Shown here piece by piece: positions 33,307 to 41,884 of a stretch of 64,000 nt of DNA. The DNA is taken from contig NZ_LVWJ02000014.1 in the NCBI RefSeq assembly GCF_001625015.1, positions 1,674,001-1,738,000 of the forward strand, in the 5' to 3' direction. The notes under the pieces were generated by a model. It ran no database searches and was not told the origin of the DNA. It was given only the letters and a program-made list of their open reading frames with translations. This DNA is from Lewinella sp. 4G2. GTDB lineage: Bacteria; Bacteroidota; Bacteroidia; Chitinophagales; Saprospiraceae. Positions within the stretch are counted from its first letter, which is position 1. Every line of letters starts with the position of its first letter. Position numbers and translations under genes: made by a program.

Positions 33307-34235
33307 CGCTTCTTGGTTTCCTCCCCCGCACCTGCGTCCGCGCCCCCGAAATTGACTTCCGCCGGCATCCCCAACTTAAGGCGCCCTACGGGATTGGGGA
33401 CCGCCACCTTGATAGCGTATACCAGATTGGTGCGCTCCTCCTTAGTCTGGATGGTTTTCGGAGTAAACTCCGCCCGGTCCGCTATCCAGCTGATGGTACC
33501 TGTGAGGCGATCGTAAGCTTCGGCCCCGGCATCGATAAGGACTTCAACCTCCTGGCCAATGCGGGCTCGCTGTAGCTGAACGCTGCCCGCGTAGGCGCGT
33601 AAAATCAGCGTGTCGGCATTGGCGATGCGGTAGAGTGGCGAACCCACCCCAACGATCTCGCTCGTCTCCGCCATTTTTGTCATCACCGTGCCCCGGATGG
33701 GGTTACGCACGTAAGCCTTGTTGATCTGGTTGGTGAGGACGTCAATTTGCGCCGCTACCGGACCCCGACCGGAGAGCACCGCCCGGTTGGCCTCGCTGGT
33801 CTTAGCCCGCGCGGCCGCGATCTGCCGGTTGACGACTTCGATCTGGCCGTTCAATTCGTCAAGTTGGCGGGACGTTGCCGCTTTGGCCGCGATAAGCTTT
33901 TTGGTGCGGTCGCGCTCCCGGATCAGGTTGCGTTTCTGGTCTTCGTAAATAGCGATGTCGGGTGCGGCCGTCCGGACTTGTTTACCGAAGGTCCTCAGTT
34001 GGGCCTGTAGCTGTACGCGTTGCAGGTGGAGCTGGGTGGTATCCACCAGCCCAATCAATTTACCCGCGGGAAGTAGTTGACCTTCTTCCACGTCGAGTTG
34101 CAGTAGCCGACCGTTTGCTTCAGCACTTACGGTAGTTGTAATGGCCTCAAAATTTCCGTAGGCATCGGAGCGGACCTCCTCTTCGGTGCAGGCAGTGAAT
34201 GAAAGGAGGAATAACAGGAACGCGAAGTGTTTCAT
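33303..34235 (-). CDS. HlyD/YbhG-like membrane-fusion lipoprotein
   Basis: 310 aa with a lipoprotein signal (LLFLLSFTAC, Cys16). The beta-barrel/lipoyl part contains SAEANGRLLQLDVEEGQLLPAGKLIGLVDT, written in two halves around a long alpha-hairpin (about 75-165, heptad-rich with RQLDELNGQIEVVNRQI). It links the inner-membrane ABC exporter to the TolC-like channel. It overlaps the downstream ATPase start by 4 bp. The C-terminal Gly/Ala/Asp-rich tail (GADAGAG) is encoded by a dispersed-repeat copy at 33328-33344. Confidence 0.9.
   Translation of the reverse strand: MKHFAFLLFLLSFTACTEEEVRSDAYGNFEAITTTVSAEANGRLLQLDVEEGQLLPAGKLIGLVDTTQLHLQRVQLQAQLRTFGKQVRTAAPDIAIYEDQKRNLIRERDRTKKLIAAKAATSRQLDELNGQIEVVNRQIAAARAKTSEANRAVLSGRGPVAAQIDVLTNQINKAYVRNPIRGTVMTKMAETSEIVGVGSPLYRIANADTLILRAYAGSVQLQRARIGQEVEVLIDAGAEAYDRLTGTISWIADRAEFTPKTIQTKEERTNLVYAIKVAVPNPVGRLKLGMPAEVNFGGADAGAGEETKKR
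33328..33344 (-). repeat. Dispersed 17-bp repeat, 3' end of HlyD gene
   Basis: GCACCTGCGTCCGCGCC, one base from consensus; read as Ala/Asp/Gly near the C-terminus. Confidence 0.65.
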
Positions 34236-34294
34236 GGTTGATTTTGTTCCGATTGATGAGGTAAAGGGTAGGGGCTGGCTCTTGCAGCAGGCGC

Positions 34295-35599
34295 TTAGAA
34301 GTCTCCTCGCTCGTTGAGAAAATTGAGCTGAATTTCGGTTAGCTGGGTTCGGTCGATGCGGAGTTTCTGGCGCGCCAGTAATTCGGTATTGGCCTGGCTG
34401 AGGTAGTCCGTGGCGGTGATGACGCCGTTATCTAGTTGCGCCGCCATCTGCGTCAAAATCTCCGCTTGGAGTTGGGCGATTTTCCTGTTGCGCTCGATCT
34501 GCTGGCTCAAGCGCTCGACGTCAGCCAAGTAAGCGTCATTGACGGAGTTGAGGTTAAAGAGAAAGGTCTCGCGCTGATTATCCAGTTGGGCGGTCCGAAG
34601 TTGAAGTAGTTGCCGCAGCTTGTCGGACTTCCCCCAGTCTTTAAGTTTCCATTTAAAGTTGACGCCACCCAGGGCGTAGGGAGCAATGCCGTTGTCGAAC
34701 AGATTAAGCGGGTTGGGAGCGCCCACCCCAGCCTGTAGGAAGGTGGAAACAAGTGGCTTCGTGTCCGCTTCGATCAGTGCCTCATTGGCGCCAATCGCAG
34801 CTTGCTGAAGCTGGAAAAGGTCTAATTCGGGCCGCTGGACCATCGGAACGGTTGTCGCTCCCGGGAGATCGGGGAGTTGGAGGTCTACGTCGGAGGAGAG
34901 CTCCCGCCCCGTCAGGGTAGAAAGTTGCGCTACCAGCCGCGCGATGGTTCCCGTGGCGTTATCTCGCTGGGCTTCAATTTCTACTTGGCGAACGCTGAGT
35001 TGCAGGACTTCACTTTCGAGTGCCGCACCGAGTTCTACGGCTTGTGCAACGGTAGCCTTCCGCTCGGCGATATCCGCCAGCGTTGTCGCGAATAGACTCA
35101 CCTGCTCCCTGCTGAGGAGGATGCCGAGAAACAATTGGTTGATCCGCTTACGCAGGCCGAATCGCTCTACTTCCAGCTGTTGGTTAGCCAGCTTCCCTTC
35201 CGCTTCGGTTACTCGCTTCCGTGCGTCGAGCCGCCCGCCGTCGTAAATCGTGTATGACGCTTCTCCGTAGGCCCGGGCGCTGTATAATGGGATATCTATC
35301 TCCAGCGGTAGGTTCTCGGCATTTTCGAAGCCGGTGGTTTCCGATTGCAGAGTGGCCGACCCAAGTAAGTTGAGTGTGGGTTTGCGTTCTAGATCGAGTA
35401 GGTCGAGTTCCGTACTGAGTATTTGATCGTTCAACCCGGCGTTGCGCAGGTTGGGGTAATTGCTTTCCAGCAGATCGTATGCCTCAGTGAGCGAGAGCGA
35501 CTGCCCGCTAAGTTTTCCTACGGCACAAAAACTGAGCAGGAGAATGAGGCCCAAAATCACGACAGTTGTTGATTTTCCCCGTTGGTAGATGGTAGTCAT
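34295..35599 (-). CDS. TolC-family outer-membrane efflux protein
   Basis: 434 aa with signal peptide (VVILGLILLLSFCAVGKLSG) and two homologous outer-membrane factor halves, each with long helices (LTEAYDLLESNYPNLRN; LDLFQLQQAAIGANEALIEA) ending in TATDYLSQANTELLARQKL. It provides the outer-membrane exit of the tripartite pump. It overlaps the stop of the DUF2141 gene by 4 bp and is 59 bp ahead of the fusion protein gene. Confidence 0.9.
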   Translation of the reverse strand: MTTIYQRGKSTTVVILGLILLLSFCAVGKLSGQSLSLTEAYDLLESNYPNLRNAGLNDQILSTELDLLDLERKPTLNLLGSATLQSETTGFENAENLPLEIDIPLYSARAYGEASYTIYDGGRLDARKRVTEAEGKLANQQLEVERFGLRKRINQLFLGILLSREQVSLFATTLADIAERKATVAQAVELGAALESEVLQLSVRQVEIEAQRDNATGTIARLVAQLSTLTGRELSSDVDLQLPDLPGATTVPMVQRPELDLFQLQQAAIGANEALIEADTKPLVSTFLQAGVGAPNPLNLFDNGIAPYALGGVNFKWKLKDWGKSDKLRQLLQLRTAQLDNQRETFLFNLNSVNDAYLADVERLSQQIERNRKIAQLQAEILTQMAAQLDNGVITATDYLSQANTELLARQKLRIDRTQLTEIQLNFLNERGDF

Positions 35600-36021
35600 T
35601 GGTTCAACATTTTAATGTCTACGGTTACCGGTTTATGGCCTACCTCTACTTTGACTTTACTGAAAGAAGGGCGACCCATCGCCGTCATGCCCGCCAAGCC
35701 CAGTGGTTCCCTCGGGTAGCCAATGAAATTAGTATCCATGGCTCCGTTAGCATTGAGATCCTGAAAGAGAATAATGGCGTATTCACCAGGAGGAACTTGC
35801 GGAAATGTGAACGTCACTTCGTCTTGGAATTCAGCCGTTTCCAAGCGAAACGCGGCCTTGTCTTGCTCGCGTGGGAAGCCTTCGGCTGAGGAAAAAAGGA
35901 GAGCAACCATTTTGCCTTTGCCAGTAGCATCAATGCCGGAAGTGCTGACGGTGACGGAGGTTTGTGCTGTCATGGAGGCCGCGAATAGCACCCCGGCGGC
36001 CAGAAGGATTTTGTTAAGCAT
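35596..36021 (-). CDS. DUF2141 periplasmic protein
   Basis: 141 aa with signal peptide MLNKILLAAGVLFAASMTA. The DUF2141 beta-sandwich is recognisable by VALLFSSAEGFP, FPQVPPGEYAIILFQDLNANG and the NFIGYPREPLG motif. The family is secreted and of unknown function. It overlaps the sigma-factor gene by 8 bp and the TolC gene by 4 bp, so it is firmly part of the operon. A periplasmic substrate-handling or stress role connected with the pump is inferred. Confidence 0.88.
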   Translation of the reverse strand: MLNKILLAAGVLFAASMTAQTSVTVSTSGIDATGKGKMVALLFSSAEGFPREQDKAAFRLETAEFQDEVTFTFPQVPPGEYAIILFQDLNANGAMDTNFIGYPREPLGLAGMTAMGRPSFSKVKVEVGHKPVTVDIKMLNQ

Positions 36022-36547
36022 TAGAAACGGATTGAATGTGGTAAATGCCCCGGTTGGCCAATCTTTCTCTGAGTACCTTACGGGCGGTAAAGACCCTGCT
36101 TTTGGCAGTCCCTATAGGTACGGCTGTCAGCCGAGCGATGTCTTTGTATTTCATTCCTCGGTAGTGAAGGAGGAATGACCTGCGATTAACAGCTGGTAAG
36201 CTGTCCACTATTCTCAAAATATCTTCTGCGCTCAGATCGCTTTCGGCGTGGTTGTTGCTCGCACGATTCCCCATCCAGGTTCCAGGGACGGGGTGGTACT
36301 CGAGCAATTCTTTGCGGCGTTTCTTCCGGCGATAATCGGAGAGAAAGACGTTGCGGATGATCGTTTTTACCCACGCCCTGAAGTTGGAGCCGCGCTGAAA
36401 TTTATCGCGATACTTAAGAATGAAGTATTGCACGTCCTGTATCAGATCGGCAGCGTGGTCACTGTCCTTCGTTAAACGGAGGGCGAATGCATAGAATTCT
36501 GACTGGTGGCGATGGCAGAGAGTCTCGAGTTCAGTAAAGGTTAGCAT
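36014..36547 (-). CDS. ECF-type RNA polymerase sigma factor
   Basis: 177 aa from the ATG at 36547; a TTG 13 codons upstream lies inside a palindrome and is less likely. Region 2 includes SDHAADLIQDVQYFILKYRDKF and FRAWVKTIIRNVFLSDYRRKKRR; region 4 includes LPAVNRRSFLLHYRGMKYKDIARLTAVPIGTAKSRVF in two overlapping helices. No anti-sigma factor gene is adjacent; instead it heads the DUF2141-TolC-ABC efflux operon, overlapping the next gene. It may activate its own operon or other envelope-stress genes. Confidence 0.9.
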   Translation of the reverse strand: MLTFTELETLCHRHQSEFYAFALRLTKDSDHAADLIQDVQYFILKYRDKFQRGSNFRAWVKTIIRNVFLSDYRRKKRRKELLEYHPVPGTWMGNRASNNHAESDLSAEDILRIVDSLPAVNRRSFLLHYRGMKYKDIARLTAVPIGTAKSRVFTARKVLRERLANRGIYHIQSVSNA

Positions 36548-36577
36548 ACCCTCAGAACTAAGCGAGCAACCAAAAGG

Positions 36578-36595
36578 TTTAACCAAGTGGTTAAA
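36578..36595 (-). promoter_or_regulatory. Operator-like palindrome upstream of sigma/efflux operon
   Basis: Perfect 8-bp arms TTTAACCA and TGGTTAAA around AG, 31 bp upstream of the sigma-factor ATG. GGTTAA half-sites also occur twice upstream of the TetR gene (37324-37376), so TetR binding to both regions is plausible. Confidence 0.6.
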
Positions 36596-36652
36596 TTATT
36601 TGGATGATGCTGATGACTGTGCCTAGTTTTCCCTCATATCCGCAAACAAAAG

Positions 36653-36683
36653 TGGCCGGCCGGTAGCTAGTACCGATCGGCCA
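36653..36683 (-). terminator. Hairpin after TetR gene
   Basis: TGGCCG (36653-36658) pairs with CGGCCA (36678-36683), with inner GGTA/TACC arms. On the minus strand it is followed by a T-rich ACTTTTGTTTG. It separates TetR from the sigma-led operon. Confidence 0.6.
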
Positions 36684-36707
36684 TGGTCATATTTATTTAG
36701 TGTTTAG

Positions 36708-37322
36708 CTATGGGCGTAAGCCACCCGCTACGAAGGCCAGTACCTCTTCGGTTCTTTCCTCTAGCACTTGCCGGAACATTTCCTCAGGAACCCCCGCGAC
36801 GGTTACGACCATCGGCCGGGCCACGAAGGGGAAAACGACGAGGGACATCACGTTGAGAATGAGGTGAATCGGGTTGATAAGGCGAATCTTGCCGGCTTGT
36901 CCCTCTTCCATCACTTGCTGAAAAAAGCCCATGATAGTTGTCGGCGCGTCGGTCTGCATCGCCATATCGGTAACGAACTTCCCCTGATTTTGCGACAGTT
37001 CGTGCATGATGAACAAGGGTAGATGCGGTCTTTCCAAGAGCAGCCGAATGTGATTAGCCACTAGATCGCGCAATTTCCCCATAACGTCTTTGTCGGAGTT
37101 TAAGCTAGAAATCAGCACCGGCGAGACTTCGTTGATCGCCTTAGTGAGGATGACGCGAAACAGCTTCTCCTTACTTCGAAAATAATAGTGTAGCATGGCT
37201 TTGTTGATGCCCGCCTCGTCGGCCACCGCCTGCATGCGGGTACCGGCATAACCTTTTTCCTGAAAGATCTTTTCCGCGGCTTGCAGGATTTTTTCCTCAG
37301 TCTGGGTAGCAACTTCGCTCAT
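36708..37322 (-). CDS. TetR-family repressor
   Basis: 204 aa. The N-terminal helix-turn-helix spans about 8-55 (ILQAAEKIFQEKGYAGTRMQAVADEAGINKAMLHYYF in three helices). The C-terminal ligand domain resembles the YbiH/CecR type (MHELSQNQGKF, FVARPMV). E. coli keeps a TetR gene (cecR) immediately upstream of ybhGFSR; the same gene order here makes it the likely repressor of the efflux operon, responding to an exported compound. A hairpin separates it from the sigma gene, so it is probably transcribed on its own. Confidence 0.9.
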   Translation of the reverse strand: MSEVATQTEEKILQAAEKIFQEKGYAGTRMQAVADEAGINKAMLHYYFRSKEKLFRVILTKAINEVSPVLISSLNSDKDVMGKLRDLVANHIRLLLERPHLPLFIMHELSQNQGKFVTDMAMQTDAPTTIMGFFQQVMEEGQAGKIRLINPIHLILNVMSLVVFPFVARPMVVTVAGVPEEMFRQVLEERTEEVLAFVAGGLRP

Positions 37323-37622
37323 GGGTTAACTTTTGGTACTCAACGTGGCGATTAACTGTTTAGTTGGACTTTGGGTTAAGCGTGGCCTCGGTCAGTTCAG
37401 CTCAGGCAGCTTTAGTGTGCTCGAAGTTGATTTATACCAGAATCCTGAAAAAGAAGGACCTATTATCATCCACGGATTGTCGAAATGATTGACCGTTGGA
37501 GCATATTGTTTGGGGAATCAATAGTGGCTTTCCTTGTCCCTTACCACCACCCTGCGGCTGCGCCAAAAGAAAAGGATGTAAGGCGACAATGGTCCAGAAT
37601 CCTAATCCTAAATGAATGCCCC
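37323..37622. other. Intergenic region upstream of TetR
   Basis: 300 bp with no convincing gene. It contains GGTTAA half-sites near the TetR start (37325 and 37371) and an AACT/AGTT imperfect dyad (about 37353-37365). Nothing else was recognised. Confidence 0.5.
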
Positions 37623-38129
37623 TTATCCCGGCTCTTCCACAGAATTTAACGCCTGCTGGTACCCATAAATCCGTGCGTACGCCGTGCCATCAATCAGCAA
37701 AAGCACTACGAGAAAAGCAATTGTAGTGATCAGCGCTGCTCGCCAGCCAGGGCCCGACAGAAAAAGCAGGGCAATGGCACAAGCCGCAATCAAAATGGGG
37801 ATGGCGGTAAACACCACGTTGTCGTACTCCTTCAGCGTCGCCTCGGCGCGAACGCGTTCCGCTGCAACGAAAGCTGCCGCATCGCGCTCGTAAGCTACCG
37901 GGAATTCAGCCAGGCGGGTGCGGTTCGTGAAGAATAAGCCAGTCCCGATAATCACCAGCAGCACACCCGCCACCAGCGTGGGGATGATGTAGGCGCGTGC
38001 TAACTCCGTCTTCCCCAATTGCCAGAACCCGATGCTGGCTACGAGGAACAGAATGCCGGCCAGGATGAAGAATGGGGTGGAGACGAGCTCTGCTTTAGCC
38101 CAGTCGGTGGCTGATTTTAGGATGGTCAT
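37623..38129 (-). CDS. Hypothetical four-TM membrane protein
   Basis: 168 aa. Hydrophobic segments are at about 18-36, 46-67, 104-126 and 131-149. A ~35-residue loop between the second and third is charged and alanine-rich (FVAAERVRAEATLKEYDNV). It begins with a soluble helix (MTILKSATDWAKAEL). I do not recognise the family. It is transcribed alone, 100 bp before the GH gene on the same strand. Confidence 0.7.
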   Translation of the reverse strand: MTILKSATDWAKAELVSTPFFILAGILFLVASIGFWQLGKTELARAYIIPTLVAGVLLVIIGTGLFFTNRTRLAEFPVAYERDAAAFVAAERVRAEATLKEYDNVVFTAIPILIAACAIALLFLSGPGWRAALITTIAFLVVLLLIDGTAYARIYGYQQALNSVEEPG

Positions 38130-38233
38130 GGTTTTTATTCTTATTTAATGTTGATTGAATTTTTATCCCTACTCGCTAATTATTTTAGAGGGCTACCACT
38201 AATTTAAATGACATGAATTCTTTTAAATGATAT

Positions 38234-40177
38234 TCACTCCCCCACCAACCAGGGCCGCAAATGCCCCGCCGGCAACTCCTCCCGCTCCGGCACCGGCACT
38301 TCGTAAGTAATATCAATCACCTCCACGGCACCACCCCGCAGCGCAAATAGCGCACTCTGGTAAGGCGGCAGCGAATGATTAATGCGATAATTATTCCCCA
38401 TAAAGTTGACGTTGATATCCAGCTCATCCACCGTATCGTCGTAGCTCTGCCCGAAGGTCAGGGGGAAGGTGATGCCGGCCGCGCCCCGGGGCGCCACGAA
38501 GAGGTAGAGCGTATCCTCCACCGCCCGTGACCAGTAGGGAAAGGGTTCGGCCGCGGACACCAGGGGAGCCGTATCCGGTAGTTCGGTGCTTACGTTGGGT
38601 AGGGCCTCTAAGCGTTCCTTAAGGTCAATAAATTGGGCGCTCGCGCGGGTGCCAGCCAATTGGGGGGAGGAGCGGAGGGCGACGCGCCCACCGGATTCCG
38701 CCAACTCAACAATTGAAAGGAGGTTCTCCGTACTGAGGTAGTCTACCTCCACGAAGAGGAAGTCGAATAGCTGCGGCCCGATCCCAATTCCCCCATCGCT
38801 TTGCACCCGCGCGCTGCGCAAAAATTCGCCGTTGACCCAAAGCGGGTTGTACCCCCAGAGTTCCTTTGGCGGATAAACGTACCGCATTTCGTAATGCCCC
38901 CAGGCCCAGATGAATTGCTGGTCCAGCGGCATCTCGCCGGCCCGCCAGGCGTCTTCGGTAGGAAGGTAGACGGCGGCGCGGCTGGCCGTCTGGCCCCGTT
39001 GAAAGTAGCGGGAAACGGTCGTGAGGTAATCGTTGAAGGCGGGCAAGTGGGGCGCCAGCGCGGAAGAATCCCCCAGGTGAACGGTAGCGTAAAAGGTGAC
39101 GCTGTCCGTGCCCACCGGACTGTGCGGTTTCCCGTGCCAGATGATCTGATTGATGCCGTTGGCGAAGGCCGCGTCGGCCATCAGTTTGAGGTCGGCGACC
39201 TGGGCGCGGCGCTGGAAATCGCGGGGCCAGCCGTACGTACACGTAAAGGTTTCGGCGCTCACGGTGGCTTTACCGCACAGCGCCGCCGCCGCCGCGGGGA
39301 TGCGGTTGTACTCGGGTTCGTAGAGCAGGAGCTCCCCCTCCGGCACGTCGAGTTGGTCGTAAGCGCTAAGAATGTCGGCCGGCGCCCCACTGGCCTGGCC
39401 CCGGCTGCGGACGCCCCGTTCGTGGCAAGCATCGGTAAAACCAGCGTAGAAATCCACCACCCGTTCACTCAGGAGTTCGTGGTAATCGTAACGTTGAGTT
39501 GCACGACCATCCGCGTACAAACTATCCATGAAGGGTTCGATGCGGTAGCCGTAGCGGTCCGCAAAATCATCTCCGAAACCCTCGGCCCACAGGCCCTTCG
39601 TTTCTACTTCCCAGCTATCGACAAAGTAGGACTGCCCCGCCACCGGGTCGGGGTACTGACTGTACGTCCGGTCGAAATAAGCGCGGTAGTGGGCCGGCGT
39701 GAGGTGGTCCACCACCAGTCCCTGCACGGGCCATTCCCAGTGGGCGGTGATGGGTTGGCGGTAGTCCGGTTCTCCAAACTTCCGGCTGGCCTGGGTGCTA
39801 TCGAGGCCGACGTCGCCGAAGGGCCAGAGGCTGCCGCCCGTCAGGTCGCACCCCATGCCGAGGCTGGTGGCGTAGCGTTGGGTGTAGTCCACCGCCGCGC
39901 GCCAGTCTTCGCCCAGCCACGCGTCGCGCGGGATGTAATTCGTATCCCGCTTATCCATCCGGTTCAGGGGGTAAACGAAGGCCAGTTCTATGCCTCCGAA
40001 GCCGCGCGCGTGCAGCCAGTCCAGGTTGTCCTTGATCGTGAGGGTATCCATTTCCTGGGCAAACCACCAGTAGCGGGCGTAGGGCCGGCCACCGTAGGCT
40101 TGGTCCGTTGCGAAGGTGGCCTCCGGCTCGCAGGCGAAGAGGCCCAGCAGGAGGAGGGGAGCGAGGTAGCGCATCAT
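38234..40177 (-). CDS. Lipoprotein glycoside hydrolase, GH106-like
   Basis: 647 aa from the ATG at 40177; the upstream in-frame extension is intergenic repeat DNA. Lipoprotein signal MMRYLAPLLLLGLFAC. The catalytic-barrel start RPYARYWWFAQE, then LDWLHARGFGGIELAFVYP, YATSLGMGCDLTGGSLWPFG and LLYEPEYNRIPAAA resemble alpha-L-rhamnosidase family GH106 and related large glycoside hydrolases; the assignment is by motif only. It is probably anchored facing the periplasm or surface and acts on plant or algal polysaccharide. A variant dispersed repeat (38636-38652) encodes TRASA in the C-terminal part. It precedes no polysaccharide-utilisation susC/D pair. Confidence 0.7.
   Translation of the reverse strand: MMRYLAPLLLLGLFACEPEATFATDQAYGGRPYARYWWFAQEMDTLTIKDNLDWLHARGFGGIELAFVYPLNRMDKRDTNYIPRDAWLGEDWRAAVDYTQRYATSLGMGCDLTGGSLWPFGDVGLDSTQASRKFGEPDYRQPITAHWEWPVQGLVVDHLTPAHYRAYFDRTYSQYPDPVAGQSYFVDSWEVETKGLWAEGFGDDFADRYGYRIEPFMDSLYADGRATQRYDYHELLSERVVDFYAGFTDACHERGVRSRGQASGAPADILSAYDQLDVPEGELLLYEPEYNRIPAAAAALCGKATVSAETFTCTYGWPRDFQRRAQVADLKLMADAAFANGINQIIWHGKPHSPVGTDSVTFYATVHLGDSSALAPHLPAFNDYLTTVSRYFQRGQTASRAAVYLPTEDAWRAGEMPLDQQFIWAWGHYEMRYVYPPKELWGYNPLWVNGEFLRSARVQSDGGIGIGPQLFDFLFVEVDYLSTENLLSIVELAESGGRVALRSSPQLAGTRASAQFIDLKERLEALPNVSTELPDTAPLVSAAEPFPYWSRAVEDTLYLFVAPRGAAGITFPLTFGQSYDDTVDELDINVNFMGNNYRINHSLPPYQSALFALRGGAVEVIDITYEVPVPEREELPAGHLRPWLVGE
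38636..38652 (+). repeat. Dispersed 17-bp repeat, in GH106-like gene
   Basis: GGCGCTCGCGCGGGTGC, same variant as in birA; antisense to the gene, encodes TRASA. Confidence 0.7.
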
Positions 40178-40227
40178 GCGGCTAACATACGGTGTTGGGG
40201 TGGGTTTTGGCTTAGGTGGTTTTTTGG

Positions 40228-40244
40228 GGCGCTGCCGCGGGTGC
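40228..40244 (+). repeat. Dispersed 17-bp repeat, left arm of inverted pair
   Basis: GGCGCTGCCGCGGGTGC, exact to consensus, upstream of the GH gene; perfectly inverted at 40295-40311. Confidence 0.85.
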
Positions 40245-40294
40245 GGGGTTTGGGGGAGGAGCTGGGGAGGTTGGTAAGTATCTCCACTGAGTTG

Positions 40295-40311
40295 GCACCC
40301 GCGGCAGCGCC
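40295..40311 (-). repeat. Dispersed 17-bp repeat, right arm of inverted pair
   Basis: GCACCCGCGGCAGCGCC, exact inverse of 40228-40244 with a 50-bp spacer; a 17-bp stem is possible. Confidence 0.85.
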
Positions 40312-40405
40312 ACATCATCAGTCCCGCACTCGGGATTGGTGCTCTACTATACAAATAGCAGCCAGCTAAGTCACCGTCAAGCGTTGCCAGTTGGCGGCTA
40401 ATTGT

Positions 40406-41872
40406 TCACCAATCTGCCATTAGGGACCGCACGTCTCCGCGATCGTACACCAGGCGGACGGCCTCGGTGTAGGCCTCTACAAACCTTGGCTGTTCCGAAA
40501 GATCACCAAAGATGCTTTCTTGCCGAAGGAATGATATTGGGTCAGTAGTCGTACCCGCCGCCGCGCGGTGGAGTTGCGCCGCCCGCTCATCGAGGATCTC
40601 GAGGGGTTCATTTTTTTCGTTGTGCCGTTGATCGGAATAGTAGCACCAGGCGGCCAGGATGAAAGTAGCGCGGTGGATCTCACCGCCCCGCCGGAGGTTC
40701 TCGCGTAGGGTGGGCTGCAGGAATTTCGGCAGCTTGGCCGAACTCTCCGAGCAAATGCGGCCCACGCCGTCGCGAATGTTGGGGTTCGCAAAGCGGGCTT
40801 CTAACTGGTCCTTGTACGCCTCCAGGTCGATACCGGCAACCGGGTCCAGGATGGGTGTGACTTCCTGATCCATAAAAGCGCGCATGAAGCCGGCGAAAAC
40901 CTTGTCGCGCATACAGGCGTCGATCGTCGGGTGGCCGTGCAGCGCGCCGGGGATACCGAGCACGGAATGGCCAGCGTTAAGCAGCCGGATCTTCATCTTT
41001 TCGTAGGGCGACACGTCCGGCACGAATTGTACGCCAACGGTCTCCAGCGGCGGCCGGCCATTTACAAAATTATCCTCCACCACCCACTGAATAAAGGGCT
41101 CGCAGACGACGGGCCAGCCGTCTTCCAGTTCGAACTCCCGGAAAAGATATTCGGAGACCTCCGGCGTAGTAACGGGTGTGATGCGGTCGACCATCGAATT
41201 AGGAAACGTGACTTCTTTTTCTATCCATCCCGCCAGCTCCGGATCCTGATGGCGAGCAAAGGCCAGGAGCATTCTTCGGGCGACGTTCCCGTTATGCTGA
41301 ATATTATCGCAGGATAGCACGGTGAAGGCTGGGTGGCCGCCAGCTTTCCGCTTTCTCAAAGCAGCGGCCAGGTAGCCAAACACGGTGCGCGGCTCCTGTG
41401 GGTGAGCGATCTCGTACTGTACGTCGGGGTTCGTCAAGTCAAACTCCTCGGTCGCCGCGTTGAGGTTGTACCCACCCTCCGTGATGGTAAGGGAGACGAT
41501 CTTCGTTTTCGGATGAGCCATGCGTTGGATGACCGCATCGGGATTGTCCGGCGCCAATAGGTAGTCACGGATGGAACCGATGATCTCGCTGGAGTTCGTG
41601 CCATTGGGGCGTTGGTTGACGAGCGTGTACAGCCCGTCCTGCGCCTGCAATACCTCCGCCATCGCCCGGTCCCCTTCCCGGAGACCGACACCGGTGATGC
41701 CCCATTCCGGCGTTCCGTCTTTGAGTAGTTGGTGGACGTAATACGCCTGGTGGGAACGGTGGAAACCGCCTACGCCAATGTGGACGATGCCTGTTTGGAG
41801 ATGTCCTCGGTCGTAGTCGGGACAGGGAAGCTTACCAGCAAATGCGGTCAGATTTTGCTTATTCAGTTGCAT
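40406..41872 (-). CDS. Mannitol 2-dehydrogenase family protein
   Basis: 488 aa polyol-specific long-chain dehydrogenase. The N-terminal Rossmann motif is IVHIGVGGFHRSHQA (about 30-44), with FPNSMVDRITP in the middle. The catalytic triad Lys294-x4-Asn299-x2-His302 lies in MKIRLLNAGHS, matching Pseudomonas mannitol dehydrogenase (Lys295/Asn300/His303) almost to the residue. It interconverts mannitol and fructose with NAD; related fructuronate reductases (UxuB) are an alternative. It follows the permease gene by 12 bp, forming an uptake-oxidation pair. Confidence 0.88.
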   Translation of the reverse strand: MQLNKQNLTAFAGKLPCPDYDRGHLQTGIVHIGVGGFHRSHQAYYVHQLLKDGTPEWGITGVGLREGDRAMAEVLQAQDGLYTLVNQRPNGTNSSEIIGSIRDYLLAPDNPDAVIQRMAHPKTKIVSLTITEGGYNLNAATEEFDLTNPDVQYEIAHPQEPRTVFGYLAAALRKRKAGGHPAFTVLSCDNIQHNGNVARRMLLAFARHQDPELAGWIEKEVTFPNSMVDRITPVTTPEVSEYLFREFELEDGWPVVCEPFIQWVVEDNFVNGRPPLETVGVQFVPDVSPYEKMKIRLLNAGHSVLGIPGALHGHPTIDACMRDKVFAGFMRAFMDQEVTPILDPVAGIDLEAYKDQLEARFANPNIRDGVGRICSESSAKLPKFLQPTLRENLRRGGEIHRATFILAAWCYYSDQRHNEKNEPLEILDERAAQLHRAAAGTTTDPISFLRQESIFGDLSEQPRFVEAYTEAVRLVYDRGDVRSLMADW

Positions 41873-41884
41873 GTATTGGAACCT

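Noticed and set aside
38814..38830. Additional dispersed-repeat copy (GCACCCGCGCGCTGCGC) in the GH106-like gene
   Set aside because: Only the first 11 bases fit; the rest diverges, so chance in GC-rich coding DNA cannot be excluded.
38801..40369. 522-codon open frame antisense to the GH106-like gene
   Set aside because: Low-complexity Val/Gly/Arg translation typical of antisense GC-rich DNA; the minus-strand gene has a lipoprotein signal and family motifs.
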